Assembly (NCBI GenBank): GCA_003586115.2
Contig: QVOM02000057.1
Coordinates: 8,138,030 to 8,202,029 of the forward strand
Direction of reading: 5' to 3'
Length of the DNA: 64,000 bases
DNA from: Salvator merianae
Lineage: Eukaryota; Chordata; Lepidosauria; Squamata; Teiidae
Position numbers and translations under genes: made by a program. How positions within the stretch are numbered: the first letter of the stretch is position 1; the number at the start of each line of letters is the position of its first letter. Shown one piece after another: positions 60,181 to 64,000 of this stretch. The notes under the pieces were generated by a model. That model did no database searches and was not told the origin of the DNA. It was given only the letters and a program-made list of their open reading frames with translations.

Positions 60181-62579
60181 TGTTTTAAATGGACTTTCAC
60201 CTGCCCCACTCCTTCCCCCCATTGTTGGCACATGGTGTTGCAGTAGGGTGTGAAAGTAAAGCTCACCCAGACTCAGGTTGATTTTTTAACATTTTGTTGT
60301 ATCACTTGAAAGGTGGGAAGGATTTCCTGGACTTCCAAGAGCAGAAAAAGGTGAGTTTTCCTCTCCTGTCCTTGCAGCAGTTTCAGGTTTAGGCTTTCAC
60401 TGTTGCCTGTGTCACATCAGAGGAGGAAAAAGGGAAAGAATGGATTCTGGAATTGTGTTTCTTTGGACAGACTTTTCATTTTATTGCGGAGCCAGCTGTC
60501 GTGTGGCCATGGATGGGAGGGAGTTGTTTTCATGCCCCAGTGGCCACAGATCTTGGAGCAGCTGGCCCAAATGGGCAGCAACCCACCCCAGAGTCAGACC
60601 TCTCATGCCTGTTTGGGGGTTGCTTTCCTGTCGATGGGAGTCAAGTGAAACCCTGTGGGTCAGCACCTTCCGGGGGCTTTCCGTGTCCCCTGGGACTGGC
60701 TTTTGGGGGACACGGCTGGTTCACTTTCCCAGCTTCATGTTTCTCTTTGCTGCCAACTAGCCCTAGAGTTGGACAGGAAGACATGAGGCGTCCATTTTGT
60801 TAGAGATGCCAGAGGAAGAAACCCTTTTCATTTACAAGAAATGCTCTGAGTCTTTTTTTTGAATCTTTTTTGTCCAGAAGGGAAGATTTTAGAATTGGCT
60901 TTAACTTCAAAATGGAAGTGTGCCTGGTCATCCCAGCTAGAGGCAGGCCCCTTGCACATCTTGCCTGTTTTGTCTCTGGCTCGGTTGCAGCCTGGGCAAA
61001 GCCTCAAGCTAGTGGGCTTCTGCCAGCCTGGCCAGGGATGGCAAACAAAAGGCATCTGGTTCTGGAAGACAGAAACGGTGGCATTTCACCCTGCCCACTC
61101 GCCTGGCTTGGCAGCTCAGTGGCACTACTCTGCACTCTTGCATGGGCAGCTGTGCCTTGGTCCTCCATGGAAGGAGGCCACCATTCCTGACTCTGCCTTG
61201 GTGGTGATGAGCTCAAAGGAAATGCCGGAGGCCCATGGGGTGACTGCCAGAGGGTGAGGAAGCCCGGAGCTGGGTGGGGATGACCTGGGGTGCTCCGGTG
61301 TGACACATGTCTACTCCTCTTTGCCTGGCCAAAGATGAGGCCTCTGGGTGAAGGATCCTCGACTCTGGCCTTGCCCAGGGACTTCCAGCTGCACTGGTGA
61401 GACAAGTGCACTTCCCAAGTGTCCAGAGTGGCACAGACAAGCTTCACAGACTTTAAGATTTCAGAATAAAGTGAAAGTAAACTTAAAGCCTGATGTTTAG
61501 TGTGGGCAGTTCTGAGCCACAGTTTCTGCACCTGTTTACCTCTGTGTCCTCTCCTAGGTGTCTTCTGCTTCCTTGCTTTGTCCCTGGCAATGCTGCAGTG
61601 AAGGATGGGAGCCACAAGTGCATCTCTTGGCCTTTCTGTGCCGCCGCGCAAGGAAGCACAGAGGCTTCTCATGCTCTGGTGTCCTCAGGGGCCAAGAAGC
61701 ATGGGCAGACAAGCCCAGGGACCCTCTTTGCTGGCCCCAGAGGACCCCCACAGTGGCTCCTGTTCTGGACCTGCTGCTTGTGGGCTTGTCGAGCCTCCCC
61801 TGACTGGCTGTTAGCAGAGGCAGGAAGCCAGGCTGAGCAGGCTCCATCTTGGTTTTGCACAACCAGACTCTGGTATGGGATGAATAGGGAGAAGCAAGAG
61901 GCTCCAGACAGGGCAGTTCTGGAACCCTTGCCAGAAGAATTTGAGCCGTTCATATGAGCTCACTCCCGCAGAATAGTTTTCCCTTCAAGTTGATCTCTTT
62001 GAATCAAATGTCCCAGGAACATAACTTCCTTCAAGCTTCCCAGAGTGCCAGACAGAAAGGGAAGCTGCTGTAGCATTTGGGGGCTGTGGAGGTTGAAGTG
62101 GGACATGAAAGGGGAACTGGGACTTGCTGCCTTCCTCCCCCAGTGTAGGAGCTGGTGAGGGAAAGGGGGACAGAGAATCCCTGGAAATGGCCTGTTTGGG
62201 GTGTCAGAGCCTTTTGGCTGGGGCGAGATGTGCCCAGGCTTTCCTTCGGATTCCTCAAGTACAGAGGGCAGTGCTTAGCTAGCTTTGGCCTCCTCCCTGA
62301 GTTCAGGCAGGCACAGGCACAGGGAGACCTGATCTCTCTCCTAGGGCGGCTCCCAGCCCCAGGGACTCTGCCTGTCCTGCTTCAGATCTCGTAGCAGAAG
62401 GAAGGGGGAAAGGAACAAAGCGTACGTTGGGAGACGGACAATCCTGGACACACGTTGGAGAAGATTTGGAAAGTCCTGGAGCATTAATAAATGCAGTACA
62501 GATGCCTGCAGTTGCGAAAAGCGCCCTCTTTAAAAACAACTTTTTTATATCCCGCCTTTCTTGAAAAGCCCCAGATGCC
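60181..62579. other. intergenic, no gene seen
   Basis: No recognisable coding exon. Open frames are short and found on both strands. A LINE-tail-like phrase (TTTATATCCCGCCTTTCTTG) begins near 62,545. Confidence 0.5.
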
Positions 62580-63480
62580 GGTGAACTTCAGTGCAGCCGG
62601 GCGCCTCGGGTGTGCTGTGCCCAGGTGCCCGCTCACACAGACGTGGAAAGCGCTTGGTGTCCGGCCGCTGCCACGGCGGAGCTGAGTGCCTGGAGAGACT
62701 TTTCAGGGCGGCGAGGAGGCTGCTGCCGGTGCCGTTGCGGCTCCTCCTCTTTCAGGCTCCACACTGGGGACGGGGCTCAGGTCCCTCGTTCCAGGTGTGC
62801 CGCGCAGCCCCACCCCTTCCTGCCCCCCTCCCTGTCTGGCCAATGCTGTGCCTGGCAGCAGGAGGAAGTGGCAGGTGCAGCGGGAGCAGCAGCGGCGGCA
62901 AAGCGTTGGTTGGCTTCAAGTGGTGACTGGGGCAACTCACAAGACTGGGCAGGATGTGCTGGTCCCCTTCTGGGCGGGTGGGAAACAGCTCACCCGTTAG
63001 GAGGGGCCAGCGGGCGCTGCACTGCTCTAGGCAGCAGGAGGTAACCAGAAAAGGGCCGCTTGCAATGCATCAGAGCTTCTGGGCTTTGGGGCGGGAAAGG
63101 CAGCCTCTCCCCAGCAGCCCCGCCAAGAGCTTCTGGGCTTTGGGGCGGGAAAGGCAGCCTCTCCCCAGCAGCCCCGCCACGCAGTGGCACCCGGAGCGTC
63201 AGCAGAGACCCTGAAGAAGGAAGCGCTTCGCCTCCCGCTGCGGAGCCCCAGGGGATCTTCCTGGACGGGCGGTGCATCTGGGCGGTCTCGGGCGGGTGGA
63301 AGCTGCCTCCTGCCTTCTGGAATCTCTTTGGCTCCTGTGACAAGTGGTTCTGATCGCATATCTGGCCTGCCCGCGGGGGGGGGAATGCCAAAATATTTGT
63401 GCACGGGGGCGGGGGGAGGGAAGAGTCTTCCGTGTAAACACGCAGATCCGCAAGATGGCTTTCGCTGCAGCCCTCAGCCA
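62580..63480. promoter_or_regulatory. GC-rich region, possible promoter of an unseen downstream gene
   Basis: GC- and CpG-rich, with a CCAAT box (about 62,840-62,846) and a 54-bp tandem duplication (63,072-63,179). It resembles a promoter or CpG island upstream of the possible exon at 63,644-63,717. No protein family is recognised. Confidence 0.35.
63072..63179. repeat. 54-bp perfect tandem duplication
   Basis: Two identical 54-bp copies, beginning AGAGCTTCTGGGCTTTGGGG at 63,072 and 63,126. The unit is a multiple of three, but no gene is supported here. Confidence 0.95.
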
Positions 63481-63644
63481 AGAATCTCCTCCCTGACTTC
63501 CTTTGTCTCTTGCTTGCTTGTGCCGGGAGGACAGAGGCAGAAGATCGCCCGAAAGGTGGGTTCTCCCAACCCCAGAGGCTGGAGGAGTGGTTTCTGGGGT
63601 GGGACCGTCTGTAGCTGGGCTGACCTGCTCCTTTCTCTTGCAGA

Positions 63645-63717
63645 GGATGGCGGCGGCTGGCAGGGGCAGGGTCCCCACCGGTGGCCGCGGAGGGAGCCCA
63701 GTGCGAGACGCCAAGGT
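63645..63717 (+). other. possible internal or first exon of an unidentified gene
   Basis: The acceptor-like CTTTCTCTTGCAG is followed by AGGATGGCGGCGGCTGG and ends at CCAAG/GTGAGC. It would encode MAAAGRGRVPTGGRGG then SPVRDAK if ATG 63,648 is the start. A short AAG/GTGGGT boundary upstream (near 63,554) could be another exon end. No family is recognised, and the sequence is too short to assign. Confidence 0.35.
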
Positions 63718-64000
63718 GAGCGAGTCCCAGAGGCCTCTTTGGAGCCCCCTTGCCGTTTCCCTTCCCTTGTGGTTTCCTCCTCCCAAGGGGCGGCTAGAGG
63801 GCCTCTCAGACCAGGTGAACCATGGGAAAGAATTATTAGAGTTGCGGAGTAAAGTCTGCGGAAGACTTACACCCGTTTCCATGAAGTAGAGGGAGTAAAA
63901 CATAAACTCTGAATGCAGCAGAGTTATCTATAAAGCATTGTCTTTATTGCAGCTTGGTTCTGTAGTAAAAATAGCAAAGTTGGCAAAAAGCAGTAGTCTG
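63718..64000. other. window end, no gene seen
   Basis: AT-rich from about 63,830. A minus-strand AATAAA occurs near 63,943 (TTTATT on the plus strand), possibly the end of a repeat. Nothing else is supported. Confidence 0.35.

Overview
The window is nuclear DNA of a vertebrate, most likely a squamate reptile (lizard or snake). The coding evidence is intron-bearing vertebrate genes with canonical splice sites. The repeats point the same way: a nearly full-length L2-clade LINE, a decayed Tc1-like transposon, tRNA-headed SINE and MIR-like copies, and short fold-back elements. The squamate assignment is inference from repeat style and gene order, not proof.

Layout. (1) 1-2.9 kb: an unassigned GC-rich, CpG-island-like promoter region. 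(2) 2.9-24 kb: a gene-poor stretch holding the Tc1-like element (2978-4445), the L2 LINE (about 10.68-14.66 kb, minus strand), microsatellites and older repeat fragments. (3) 23,980-33,244, minus strand: NES (nestin), four coding exons, predicted 1694 residues. (4) 33.2-37.6 kb: a repeat-bearing intergenic gap. (5) 37,589-51,231, minus strand: HDGF, six coding exons, predicted 250 residues. (6) 51,232-52,613: a GC-rich head-to-head promoter shared by HDGF and PRCC. (7) 52,614-58,950, plus strand: PRCC, seven coding exons, 434 or 435 residues. (8) 59-64 kb: the PRCC 3' UTR, then intergenic sequence ending in a GC-rich patch with a possible exon of an unidentified gene.

NES-HDGF-PRCC keeps the order and orientation of human 1q23.1, but CRABP2, ISG20L2, RRNAD1/METTL25B and MRPL24, which lie between NES and HDGF in human, are not visible here. 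The genes are not a functional pathway: nestin is an intermediate-filament protein of neural and muscle progenitors, HDGF is a PWWP-domain chromatin protein and secreted mitogen, and PRCC is a nuclear protein tied to splicing and mitotic control.

The most interesting non-coding signal is in NES intron 2. A block near 28,995-29,100 carries POU-like and SOX-like sites in the intron where the mammalian nestin neural enhancer lies, and it resembles that enhancer. Other points worth checking are the compact NES-HDGF gap, a Harbinger-like MITE in PRCC intron 1, a NAGNAG acceptor in PRCC, a hairpin downstream of the NES stop and CTCF-like motifs. I found no convincing undescribed gene system.
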